From NCBI GenBank assembly GCA_012518325.1, contig JAAYSR010000247.1:1-23361 (forward strand): DNA of 23,361 bases, given 5' to 3'. The stretch's first letter is position 1, and each line of letters begins with the position of its first letter. Source of the DNA: Bacillota bacterium. GTDB taxonomy: Bacteria > Bacillota > Limnochordia > Darwinibacteriales > Darwinibacteriaceae. The notes under the pieces are model-generated. The model did no database searches, was not told the DNA's origin, and saw nothing but the letters and a program-made list of their open reading frames with translations. The translations under genes and the position numbers were made by a program. This document shows, piece by piece, positions 6,328 to 14,006 of this stretch.

Positions 6328-6852
6328 TCAGGGCTTCTCTGACAAACTTGAGGTGCCGTGACGGGCGGCTGCTTCCCAGGCATCTTCCCCGTCAAAGATC
6401 ACACTGTCTTCTTCATCTGTAAAGGTGCGGCCGAAGGGTGGATACAGCACTTCCTCCTCCACAGGGCGGTCGGCCAGACTCTGATCCTCCTGTTCCCTTT
6501 GGCAATGCACACAGAGGAGAGTTCGCGGCAAGGCCAAAAGGCGCATTTCTGGAATAGAACGGCCGCAGCTGCGGCAGAACCCATATGTTCCTTCCTGAAG
6601 GGCTCTTTGTGCTTCTTCAATCTCGGCGATCTGCTGTCTGATGGTCTCCAGTAAGCCTAAGTCTTTACTGCGTTCATACATTTCGCTTCCAAGGTCAGCG
6701 GGATGGTTGTCATAGGCAGAGAGTTCACCGGTAGTATCCCGCAGCGCACCGCCTAGGCCGCCAGTTCCTTCCAGCCTAGCCTCAACCTCCTGGAGGGCCT
6801 TTTTTTCCTGAGCCAATGCTTCTTTTTGTCTTTGCAGCTGTTGTTTCTCCAT
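6328..6852 (-). CDS. TraR/DksA-type C4 zinc-finger protein, YteA-like
   Basis: A 174-residue protein with a glutamate- and glutamine-rich N-terminal coiled coil (about residues 1-30), the YteA-type motif AYDNHPADLGSEMYERSKD (47-65), another helix, and a C4 zinc finger with Cys93, Cys96, Cys114 and Cys117 (CRSCG...LLCVHC). The acidic C-terminal tail is of unknown role. DksA itself binds RNA polymerase, but Firmicute YteA-like proteins are poorly characterised and some are spore-linked, so a transcription role is only an inference. The ATG follows TTAGGAGGT closely. It sits between DUF5665 and lspA, probably in one transcript. Confidence 0.88.
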   Translation of the reverse strand: MEKQQLQRQKEALAQEKKALQEVEARLEGTGGLGGALRDTTGELSAYDNHPADLGSEMYERSKDLGLLETIRQQIAEIEEAQRALQEGTYGFCRSCGRSIPEMRLLALPRTLLCVHCQREQEDQSLADRPVEEEVLYPPFGRTFTDEEDSVIFDGEDAWEAAARHGTSSLSEKP

Positions 6853-6861
6853 GCTTACCTC

Positions 6862-7176
6862 CTAAGGCCGAATGGCCAGTTCATTTTGGACAATACGTGT
6901 GATTTCGGCAATGAACTCGCCCACGATGGGCAGATTGAGGGAGGCGATTCTCCCCATGATGTACAGAAAAAGTGCTCCTACGATGGTAAACCCAATGGCT
7001 AAGCCGAAGCCTCTGGCAATGCCGTACAGAAAGTTTAGGTATAGCATGCGCCGAGGATTCTGGTGCAATTCTATATACTCGGCAATGCTCGCTTTTTCCA
7101 GCGCATGAGTCATTTTTTCCATCTTCACCAGGAGATTCTGCAGCAGGCTGCTGTTTATGCGGTCGGCCATCTCCAC
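6862..7176 (-). CDS. DUF5665 domain membrane protein
   Basis: A 104-residue protein with an N-terminal amphipathic stretch (LLQNLLVKMEKMTHALEKAS), the motif EYIELHQNPRRMLYLNFLYGIARGFG typical of DUF5665, one long hydrophobic segment (about residues 52-76) with GxxxG-like glycines, and a short C-terminal helix. The function is unknown. I keep the GTG at 7176, with AAGGGGTG just upstream; an ATG two codons later (7170) is an equal alternative. It lies directly after the ileS terminator and nine bases before the DksA-type gene. Confidence 0.85.
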   Translation of the reverse strand: MEMADRINSSLLQNLLVKMEKMTHALEKASIAEYIELHQNPRRMLYLNFLYGIARGFGLAIGFTIVGALFLYIMGRIASLNLPIVGEFIAEITRIVQNELAIRP

Positions 7177-7203
7177 CTACACCCCTTTTGCTTAGGGTAT
7201 ACA

Positions 7204-7233
7204 AAACCCCCTCTCGTATGCAAGAGGGGGTTT
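7204..7233 (-). terminator. Terminator after ileS, with a possible overlapping promoter
   Basis: AAACCCCCTCT (7204-7214) and AGAGGGGGTTT (7223-7233) form an 11-bp perfect stem with an 8-base loop, 17 bases after the ileS stop. The T run on the minus strand is short (TTTTG), so some read-through into DUF5665 is likely. A weak promoter-like pair also spans the stem: TTGCAT (7223-7218), 16 bases, TATACC (7201-7196). Confidence 0.75.
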
Positions 7234-7250
7234 ACTGTCAGCTTTTCCGG

Positions 7251-10025
7251 CTAAATTGCGTCGGCGCAGCGCTGGCAAATCTCAGTATGCTTTGGATCGT
7301 CGCTCATTTCCAGGAAGTATTTCCAGCAGCGCTCGCACTTCTGCCCCGGAGCCCTGCCTACATCAACTGCAAGGCCTTCCTCGCTGTACAACGCATCTTG
7401 ACCCTCCTGGAAGGGCTCAATCTCAACTGCTGAAACAATGAACAACATTTTCAGGTCAGCGGCAAAGGCATTCAGGATGCTTTGATAGTGTTCATTGGCA
7501 TAGATTACTACCTGAGCTTCATTGGAGGCACCGATTACCTTGTCTCCCCTGGCCAGCTCCAGGCCCTTGGAGACCACCCGGCGAACCTCCAAGAAGGCAT
7601 CCCAGTGCTGATCCAGTTCAGGATCCCAATACTCAGCAGGCAGTTCCTGCCAGGTGGTATGGTGCACGCTTTGTTCGGTTCTCACAGCCTCTGGCAAATG
7701 CTCCCAAATCTCCTCGGCAGTAAAGACGAGAATGGGCGCAAGAAGCTGCGTCAGTTCCTTAAGGATGATAAGGAACGCAGTCTGGGCCGATCGCCTGGCA
7801 CGGCTGTCAGCCTGGTCGCAGTACAAGCGGTCTTTCAAGACATCGAGGTAGAATCCGCCGAGATCCACAGAGGCAAATCTATGCACATCATGATAGGCAA
7901 TGTGGAAATCACACTTCTCATACGCAGTGCGCATCCTTCTGCTCAGCTTTGTCAGCTGCATCAACGCCCAGCGATCGATCTCTTCCATGTCCTCGTAGGC
8001 AACACTGTGCACAGCAGGGTCAAAGTCATGCAGATTGCCCAGCATAAATCTGGCAGTGTTGCGGATGCGCCGGTAGGCGTCGGACAGCTGCTTGAGAATA
8101 TCGCCTGAAATGCGCACATCACCGCGAAACTCAGCAGAAGCTACCCAGAGACGCAGCACATCAGCGCCGTATTGATCCCAAACTTCATCTGGGCTTACTA
8201 CATTGCCCAGGGACTTCGACATCTTCTTGCCCTCGCCGTCCACCACCATGCCATGGGTCAGCACCGCCCGGTAAGGCGGCAGTCCAGTTGTTGCCACCGA
8301 TGTGGACAGGGATGACTGGAACCAGCCGCGGTGCTGATCGCTGCCCTCTAAATACAGGTCGCAAGGCCAGGACAGATTCTCGCGGTTAGTCAGCACTGCC
8401 CTGTGGGACACGCCGGAGTCGAACCAGACATCCATGGTATCCGTTTCTTTTCGGAAATTGTCACCGCCGCAGGCTGGACAGGTAAAGCCGGGAGGCAGAA
8501 GCTCAGCGGCAGACTTCTTGAACCAAGCGTTGGAGCCTTCCTCCCCAAAGAGTTGGGCGACGCGTTCAATGGTATCAGGCGAGACGATTGATTCCCCGCA
8601 GTCACAGTAAAATGCCGGGATAGGCACGCCCCAGATCCTTTGCCTCGAAATGCACCAGTCTGCCCGATCGGCCACCATGCCCCGGATGCGATCGATGCCC
8701 CAGCTCGGGATCCATTCCACCTTTTCAATGGCAGCGAGCATTTGATCCCTGAACTGATCAATGGATACAAACCACTGATCCGTGGCCCGGTACATGACCG
8801 GGTTTTTGCAGCGCCAGCAATGGGGGTAGGAGTGGTCCACAAAGTCCATCTTCAATAGGGCCCCTTCGCTGTCCAGATCCTTGACCACAGCTTTATTGCC
8901 TTCATCCAGGGTCAGGCCGGCATAAGGCCCAGCTTCGTCCGTAAATCTGCCCTGGCCGTCCACAGGAGAGAGGATGGGCAGATCATACTGGAGTCCGACA
9001 ACATAGTCCTCGTGTCCGTGGCCCGGCGCAGTGTGTACACAGCCTGTTCCAGCATCCAGGGTTACATGGTCACCGAGAATCACAACCGAATCCCGATTCA
9101 TCAGGGGATGGGTGCACACAATGCCTTCTAACTGAGATCCCTTAAACTCGGCAACAACTGCCCCAGGCTCAAGTCCCAGTTCTTCCAGGACGCCTGCAGC
9201 CAGTTCTTTGGCAAGCACCAGCCTGCCCTTGTCCGTTTGCACCAAGACATAGTCATAGAATGGGTGAAGCGCGATGGCCAGGTTGGCCGGGATGGTCCAA
9301 GGAGTGGTGGTCCAGATCACAAAATAGGTGTCCTCTTCTTCTAAGACGCCTTGGCCGTCCTTCACCGGGAATCTCACAAAGATACTGGGTGAACGATGGT
9401 CGGCATACTCAATCTCAGCGTCGGCCAGGGCGGTTTGGCAGCTTGCGCACCAATACACTGGCCGCAAAGCTTTGTAAACATAGCCCTTTTCCACCATTTC
9501 CCCAAACACACGGATTTGGGCCGCTTCATACTGAGGATCCAGAGTCAAATAAGGGTTATCCCACTCACCCCACACGCCGAGGCGCTGAAACTGCTTCCGC
9601 TGGTTATCCACCTGTTCCATAGCATAGGCCGCGCATCTTTCTCTGAACTCCACCGCCGACATACCTTCTCTGGCAGAGCCCAAAGAGCGCACAACATGGA
9701 GCTCAATGGGGAGCCCATGTGCATCCCAGCCCGGTACATAGGGAACGTGGCAACCAGCCAGATTGCGCGAGCGCATCACGATATCCTTCAGTATTTTATT
9801 GAGGGCTGTTCCGATATGAATGTTCCCATTAGCATACGGAGGCCCGTCGTGGAGAATATAGGTTGGCCTCCCCTGGGCCTTGCTCAGCTCCTGAAGTCGG
9901 CCGTAATAGTCTTCTTTCTGCCATTTTTCCAGCATCTGAGGTTCCCTTTTGGGCAGGTTGCCCCGCATGGGAAAGTCCGTCACCGGCAAATGCAATGTCT
10001 CTTGATACTCAGATTCCTTTTTCAT
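7251..10025 (-). CDS. ileS: Isoleucyl-tRNA synthetase
   Basis: This class I synthetase charges tRNA-Ile and edits mischarged valine. At 924 residues it is a full-length bacterial type. The nucleotide-binding motif PPYANGNIHIGT lies at residues 62-73 (the fourth HIGH residue is Thr), GWDAHGLPIE follows, the editing domain occupies about 180-390 (FVIWTTTPWTIPANLA, AGTGCVHTAPGHGHEDY), and KMSKS lies near residue 600 in GEGKKMSKSLGNVV. The C-terminal zinc site has Cys897, Cys900, Cys917 and Cys920. The ATG at 10025 has GAGGAGG about seven bases upstream. Expression should be controlled by the T-box leader directly upstream, so the enzyme is made when tRNA-Ile is uncharged. Confidence 0.98.
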   Translation of the reverse strand: MKKESEYQETLHLPVTDFPMRGNLPKREPQMLEKWQKEDYYGRLQELSKAQGRPTYILHDGPPYANGNIHIGTALNKILKDIVMRSRNLAGCHVPYVPGWDAHGLPIELHVVRSLGSAREGMSAVEFRERCAAYAMEQVDNQRKQFQRLGVWGEWDNPYLTLDPQYEAAQIRVFGEMVEKGYVYKALRPVYWCASCQTALADAEIEYADHRSPSIFVRFPVKDGQGVLEEEDTYFVIWTTTPWTIPANLAIALHPFYDYVLVQTDKGRLVLAKELAAGVLEELGLEPGAVVAEFKGSQLEGIVCTHPLMNRDSVVILGDHVTLDAGTGCVHTAPGHGHEDYVVGLQYDLPILSPVDGQGRFTDEAGPYAGLTLDEGNKAVVKDLDSEGALLKMDFVDHSYPHCWRCKNPVMYRATDQWFVSIDQFRDQMLAAIEKVEWIPSWGIDRIRGMVADRADWCISRQRIWGVPIPAFYCDCGESIVSPDTIERVAQLFGEEGSNAWFKKSAAELLPPGFTCPACGGDNFRKETDTMDVWFDSGVSHRAVLTNRENLSWPCDLYLEGSDQHRGWFQSSLSTSVATTGLPPYRAVLTHGMVVDGEGKKMSKSLGNVVSPDEVWDQYGADVLRLWVASAEFRGDVRISGDILKQLSDAYRRIRNTARFMLGNLHDFDPAVHSVAYEDMEEIDRWALMQLTKLSRRMRTAYEKCDFHIAYHDVHRFASVDLGGFYLDVLKDRLYCDQADSRARRSAQTAFLIILKELTQLLAPILVFTAEEIWEHLPEAVRTEQSVHHTTWQELPAEYWDPELDQHWDAFLEVRRVVSKGLELARGDKVIGASNEAQVVIYANEHYQSILNAFAADLKMLFIVSAVEIEPFQEGQDALYSEEGLAVDVGRAPGQKCERCWKYFLEMSDDPKHTEICQRCADAI

Positions 10026-10047
10026 TTTCGACTCCTCCTCACACCAT

Positions 10048-10294
10048 AAAAAAATCGCCCCAAAAGAAGGGACGAAAAAGCCGCGGTACCACCCTAGTTA
10101 AGACAGGACGACCTGTCTTCACTCTCTGGCTATAACGGAACCACCGGCTCAGCTTACTGTTTCGCATCAACTGAATTTCAGCAGGCAACTCCCGGGTGAT
10201 TTTCCTTCACTGTTCCTGGCATCCGCTTTCACCTTCCCGGACTCTCTGCAGCCAATCCCAGCCAGTACTCTCCCGTTCATCGTCTTTCCATATT
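10048..10294 (-). promoter_or_regulatory. T-box riboswitch leader of ileS (isoleucine)
   Basis: The minus strand carries the T-box AGGGTGGTACCGCGG (10095-10081), which binds the tRNA acceptor end. It is followed by the terminator stem CGTCCC (10074-10069) with GGGGCG (10061-10056) and seven T (10054-10048). Upstream is a Stem I-like region with AGAGAGTCCGGG and GGTGAAAGC elements. Within GGAAAATCACCC an ATC triplet at 10200-10198 is the probable isoleucine specifier codon. AGACAGG/CCTGTCT forms a hairpin before the T-box. Uncharged tRNA-Ile should stabilise the antiterminator and allow ileS transcription. This explains the 319-base gap between divIVA and ileS. Confidence 0.93.
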
Positions 10295-10300
10295 ACCGCT

Positions 10301-10329
10301 ATTATAACTAACGAACATTCCCAAGTCAA
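10301..10329 (-). promoter_or_regulatory. SigA promoter of the ileS T-box transcript
   Basis: TTGACT (10329-10324), a 17-base spacer and a perfect TATAAT (10306-10301) lie on the minus strand. The -35 box is only about 15 bases past the divIVA stop, and no terminator separates the two, so division-cluster transcripts may also enter the T-box leader. Confidence 0.9.
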
Positions 10330-10344
10330 CTGCGGAAGCGGACT

Positions 10345-10872
10345 CTACTCATCCCCTTCAGTCTCATCTTCATCCTTGGCAGGGGCAATCTCCCGATAGA
10401 GCTTTGTAGCCCCCGGCTCATTGTCTTCATCCACAAGCACATTCCAGATGGTTTCCATGGTAAAGCGTATTCTTTCCCGCAGCTGCCGCTCAGCCCGCTG
10501 TGTTTTCTGCAGGCGCTCTTCGGCCTCAGCCAACAGCTGCTGTGCCTTGAGACGTGCTTCCACCAGGATCCTTTCCGCTTCAGACTGGGCTACGTTGACT
10601 ACGTTATCAGCTTCCTGCCGGGCGACGGTCTTGGCCTCCTGCACAGTCTGCTTGGTCAAGGAGATCAAATCCAGAATATCCTGTTCCTGATTTCCCTGAC
10701 CCTCCAGCTCCGCCCGGAGCTTCTCAACCTCCGCATGCAGCTTGCGGTTTTCCTGGTAAATAGTCTCATATTTCACCAGGATGTCTGCGAGAAAATCATC
10801 CACTTCTTCAGGGTCGTAGCCCCTCAGCGTCCTTTTAAACTCCATATTGTGAATATCAATTGGCTTGAGCAT
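10345..10872 (-). CDS. divIVA: DivIVA-family cell division / polarity protein
   Basis: DivIVA binds negatively curved membrane at poles and septa and organises Min proteins and other partners. The N-terminal lipid-binding domain is clear: KPIDIHNMEFKRTLRGYDPEEVDDFL at about residues 3-28. A long coiled coil follows (about 30-150) and an acidic tail ends the 175-residue protein. The frame opens at a GTG (10881) that overlaps the ribosome binding site. The ATG at 10872 has AGGAGG eight bases upstream and matches the family start, so I use it. It is the last gene of the yggS-sepF-yggT-ylmH-divIVA cluster, the classic Gram-positive order next to ileS. Confidence 0.95.
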   Translation of the reverse strand: MLKPIDIHNMEFKRTLRGYDPEEVDDFLADILVKYETIYQENRKLHAEVEKLRAELEGQGNQEQDILDLISLTKQTVQEAKTVARQEADNVVNVAQSEAERILVEARLKAQQLLAEAEERLQKTQRAERQLRERIRFTMETIWNVLVDEDNEPGATKLYREIAPAKDEDETEGDE

Positions 10873-10884
10873 AACGGCCACCTC

Positions 10885-11679
10885 CTAAAAATAGCGATGC
10901 AGTACTATACTCGTGCGGCCTTTGCGTGTTGTGCCGCCAACCTCGGATACAACCACCCGTCCCCGCCCGCGAATGGAAAGGACATCACCTTGCGAAATGG
11001 ACAGGGCCGGATTAGAGACCGGCTTCCAGTTCACCTTAACACGCTCGGCCTTTATCTCACGCACCATTTTGGAACGGGAAGTCCCAAATCCTTCCGCAGC
11101 CACTGCATCCAGCCGCAATGACGCAACGGTGCCCTTAATCTCCTTGATTCGTTCAGGTTCCACAGCCAGCTGCTCTTCATCGATCTCCTTCAGTGTAATC
11201 GGAACCTTGCCGACTTGTGACCAATTGCTGAGCAAATAGTCCGCCACTTCAGCGGCGACAATGACCTGGCAGCCGCTTTCCTGAACCAGTATATCTCCGA
11301 TTTTGCCCCGTTTTAATCCTGTTCCCAGGATGGATCCCAAATAGTCACTGTGGCCTGCCTTTTGAAAAGAAAAGTTGCCTGCGGCCTCTAAGACCCGAAT
11401 CGTTGACTCTATCGTCTCCACGAGGTAAAACTGGGGATAGACCGCTAAGCGTGCCCGCTCCGCCTTTTTATAACCGCCCTGCTGCAGATAGCCCACCTCA
11501 GGAATGCTTCCCAACACGCTTTGGGCGATTTTCCGCTCGTAGGGATCGTAAAAGTCTGTTTTCTGAGGGCGGTTGGTCTCCCAGGCCTGACGGGCAAGAT
11601 CAAGCACATGCCGCCCTATCGCCTGCTCAGCTTCGCTGCGCAGATGGCTTAGCAATTGCTCCTTGTTCACCTGTTTCAA
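10885..11679 (-). CDS. ylmH: YlmH, S4-domain RNA-binding protein
   Basis: A 264-residue protein whose N-terminal two thirds match the YlmH domain (FYDPYERKIAQSVL, then GHSDYLGSILGTGLKRGKIGDILV). The C-terminal S4 RNA-binding domain lies at about residues 180-245 (RLDAVAAEGFGTSRSKMVREIKAERVKVNW). YlmH of Bacillus has been linked to the ribosome and, in recent work, to ribosome-associated quality control; its place in the division cluster is conserved but unexplained. The start may be the TTG at 11679, close to AGGAAGG, or the GTG three codons later, which is nine to ten bases from the same box. It sits 12 bases before divIVA. Confidence 0.94.
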   Translation of the reverse strand: MKQVNKEQLLSHLRSEAEQAIGRHVLDLARQAWETNRPQKTDFYDPYERKIAQSVLGSIPEVGYLQQGGYKKAERARLAVYPQFYLVETIESTIRVLEAAGNFSFQKAGHSDYLGSILGTGLKRGKIGDILVQESGCQVIVAAEVADYLLSNWSQVGKVPITLKEIDEEQLAVEPERIKEIKGTVASLRLDAVAAEGFGTSRSKMVREIKAERVKVNWKPVSNPALSISQGDVLSIRGRGRVVVSEVGGTTRKGRTSIVLHRYF

Positions 11680-11695
11680 TCCTTCCTAACCAGCA

Positions 11696-11968
11696 CTACC
11701 AGAGCATGATCATCACCAGCAGCTGCCTCAAGAGAGAATAGCCTAGGCGCAAAGCAAAAAACATAATAATCGGGGAAAAATCGATGGCGCCAAAGGGAGG
11801 AATGATCCCCCTAAAGGGGCGTACCACCCAGTCAGTTACATTGTATATGAACCTGATCACGGGATGATAGTAATCCACATTTGGCATCCAGCTCAGCAGA
11901 AAGCGAGCAATCAGAATCCAGGTAAAGACCTGGAAAATAAGGTCGGCTAAGGTTATAATTCTCCACAC
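11696..11968 (-). CDS. YggT family membrane protein (YlmG)
   Basis: A 90-residue protein with two hydrophobic helices at about residues 5-28 and 63-88, separated by the family signature DWVVRPFRGIIPPFGAIDFSPII. YggT/YlmG proteins sit in division clusters of bacteria and plastids and affect division or nucleoid placement; no biochemical activity is established. The start is a GTG at 11968, with GAGGT a few bases upstream. It follows sepF by seven bases and precedes ylmH by 16. Confidence 0.92.
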   Translation of the reverse strand: MWRIITLADLIFQVFTWILIARFLLSWMPNVDYYHPVIRFIYNVTDWVVRPFRGIIPPFGAIDFSPIIMFFALRLGYSLLRQLLVMIMLW

Positions 11969-11975
11969 TTATACC

Positions 11976-12452
11976 TCACTCGCCTTCGTTTCTAATCATT
12001 TCAAAAAAGTCAGATTCCAAATCCCCTTCAATGACAACTGAAGCGGGCGTAAAACAGAAGATGGTTTCACCCAGTTTGCGCATATTGCCTTCCAGGGCGT
12101 AGGTGGTGCCGCTCATAAAATCCACAATACGCTGCGCCTCGCGCTTATCCACCAGATGCAGCCTCACAATCAGGGACCTGCGACTCTTGAGGAAAGAGAC
12201 ATAATCCTTTACATCCTCATACATGCGAGGCTCCACGATATGCATCTTGCTTTGGCTGCCATGCCCTCCGGCGAGCCCGACCAAAGCAGGCTTGCTCTTT
12301 TCAGCATCCTCGCTCTTTTTCTTGCTCCGCTCGCGCCTTAAAGGCACCACATCGTCCTCTGCGGGCTCGTTGACTTTTCCCAGAACCTCTTCATCTTCGT
12401 AATCTTCGGTAACGCCGAGTAAAACCTTCAACTTATGAACAAAACCGCTCAT
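11976..12452 (-). CDS. sepF: Cell division protein SepF
   Basis: SepF binds membrane and the FtsZ C-terminus, bundling Z-filaments at the septum. The 158-residue protein starts with the amphipathic membrane helix (MSGFVHKLKVLLGV). A charged linker follows at about 16-65. The SepF domain is at about 69-152 (HIVEPRMYEDVKDYV, LHLVDKREAQRIVDFMSG, KLGETIFCFTPASV). The ATG has GGAGGGGG seven bases upstream and overlaps the yggS stop as ATGA, a sign of coupled translation. Confidence 0.97.
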   Translation of the reverse strand: MSGFVHKLKVLLGVTEDYEDEEVLGKVNEPAEDDVVPLRRERSKKKSEDAEKSKPALVGLAGGHGSQSKMHIVEPRMYEDVKDYVSFLKSRRSLIVRLHLVDKREAQRIVDFMSGTTYALEGNMRKLGETIFCFTPASVVIEGDLESDFFEMIRNEGE

Positions 12453-13129
12453 GCTGAATCCCCCTCCGAGAACAGAGCCGTTCCAATCCTTACCAATGTG
12501 GCTCCCTCTTCGATAGCTACTTCAAAGTCATTCGTCATGCCCATAGACAAGATGTCCCATGTCACGCCTAACTCCTGCTGCAAGTTCTCATATAAGAGTC
12601 TCGTTTCACGGAAAAACGGCCTGGCAGCTTCCGGCTCCACCAGAGGTGCCATCGTCATCAAACCTCTGATCCGCACGCACTTGCATTCCTGCAGCACCCG
12701 CCTGGCAAAGTCCCCCGCTTCCCGGGCAGACAGTCCAGTCTTGCTCTCTTCACCTGATACATTAACCTGAATCAACACATCCTGAATCTTCCCCCACTGC
12801 CTGGCTCTGGAATCGACAGCTTTGGCCAGATTCCAGCGATCCAGGGAATGGATCAGCGCAAACTTCTCGCAAAAGCGAACCTTGTTCGTCTGAAGCCTGC
12901 CAATAAAGTGCCATTCTGCTTCGGGGAAGCGCTCCAGGCGCTGTTGCGCATTTTGCACCCTGTTCTCCCCCAAGGTCGTCAAACCTGCGTTGATCAGTTC
13001 CTGCACCTGTTCATCAGATGCATACTTAGTTACTCCCAACAAACGAATATCTGACTCAGCCCGCCCGGACCTGACAGCCGCCTGGCGGATGCGGGCCTGT
13101 ACACTTGCTAGATTTTCCTTAATACTCAT
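12449..13129 (-). CDS. yggS: YggS/YlmE family PLP-binding homeostasis protein
   Basis: A single-domain fold-type III protein that carries pyridoxal phosphate and affects PLP and amino acid balance; no catalytic activity is agreed. Signatures are LLGVTKYAS, with the PLP lysine at residue 35 from the chosen start; LGENRVQNAQQ; WHFIGRLQTNK; LSMGMTNDFEVAIEEGATLVRIGTALF. The frame opens at GTG 13138, but that codon overlaps the AAGGTGG binding site. The ATG at 13129, six bases after it, is better and gives 226 residues. It overlaps sepF by four bases. Confidence 0.96.
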   Translation of the reverse strand: MSIKENLASVQARIRQAAVRSGRAESDIRLLGVTKYASDEQVQELINAGLTTLGENRVQNAQQRLERFPEAEWHFIGRLQTNKVRFCEKFALIHSLDRWNLAKAVDSRARQWGKIQDVLIQVNVSGEESKTGLSAREAGDFARRVLQECKCVRIRGLMTMAPLVEPEAARPFFRETRLLYENLQQELGVTWDILSMGMTNDFEVAIEEGATLVRIGTALFSEGDSA

Positions 13130-13161
13130 TACTTCCACCTTATCATTCTTTTTCCTGCATA

Positions 13162-13983
13162 TTAGACTAGATGAAGAATTACAACCAATGCCCCTGCTGC
13201 CCAGGTATAATACGAAAACCAGACTAACCTGCCTTTTTTTACCAAGTCCAGCAGAACATGGATCGCAAAATAGCCTGTCACCGCTGCAGCTGCAAATCCT
13301 GCGGCAATTGCGCCGGTTTGGATCATCGCCGTTCCTGCCAGCAAGTCTCCCAGGGAAACCACCAGGGCGCCTAGAATTGCCGGTATCGACAGCAGAAATG
13401 AGAACCTGGCCGCACTCTCTTTGTCCAGTCCTCTAAAGAGGCCCGCGGCGATTGTGGTGCCTGATCTGGACAGTCCGGGCACAATGGCCAGGGCCTGCCC
13501 GCAGCCGATCAAAAAGGCGTCCTTGAGTGAAACCTTCACCATCCCCTTGGCTGCCCCCTTGGAGCGCTCCGTTGCATAGAGGATTACCCCAGTTACAATC
13601 AGCATCAAGCCAACGAACAGGCTGCTGCTGAAAAGCTGCTCAATTTGCTCTTTTAAGACCAGAGCTGCTATTACTGCCGGAATGGTGCCCACAACCAGGG
13701 CAGCCAGAAGGCGGCAGCCCGGGTCTTCCTGCACCAATACCTTCGCCTGTTTCGGGTTCAGAAGAAGCTTCAAAAAAGACACAAGCAGAGTTAGGACTTC
13801 TACTCGAAAAACCACGAGGACGGCAAGCAAAGTGCCTACGTGAACCATAACTTCGAAAATCAGCGATGACTCCTGGACATTAAACAACCTCGAAAAGAGA
13901 ACGAGGTGCCCGGAAGAACTTATTGGCAAAAACTCTGTAAGACCCTGGATAACTCCTAAAATGACAGCTTGAACGGTGGTCAT
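13162..13983 (-). CDS. uppP: Undecaprenyl-diphosphatase UppP (BacA)
   Basis: UppP removes one phosphate from undecaprenyl pyrophosphate on the outer face of the membrane, recycling the lipid carrier for peptidoglycan, and gives bacitracin tolerance. The 273-residue, multi-helix protein has both active-site motifs: LTEFLPISSSGH (residues 15-26) and PGLSRSGTT (169-177). The ATG follows AAGGAG by seven bases. It lies 23 bases after a Na/Pi cotransporter gene and 32 before yggS. Its presence inside this division series is not part of the Bacillus order. Confidence 0.97.
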   Translation of the reverse strand: MTTVQAVILGVIQGLTEFLPISSSGHLVLFSRLFNVQESSLIFEVMVHVGTLLAVLVVFRVEVLTLLVSFLKLLLNPKQAKVLVQEDPGCRLLAALVVGTIPAVIAALVLKEQIEQLFSSSLFVGLMLIVTGVILYATERSKGAAKGMVKVSLKDAFLIGCGQALAIVPGLSRSGTTIAAGLFRGLDKESAARFSFLLSIPAILGALVVSLGDLLAGTAMIQTGAIAAGFAAAAVTGYFAIHVLLDLVKKGRLVWFSYYTWAAGALVVILHLV

Positions 13984-14006
13984 TCTCCCACTCCTTCCGA
14001 ATACCC

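Noticed and set aside
9396..10049. 217-codon plus-strand reading frame
   Set aside because: It lies antisense within ileS and has no family features; it is an artefact of the codon bias of the real gene.
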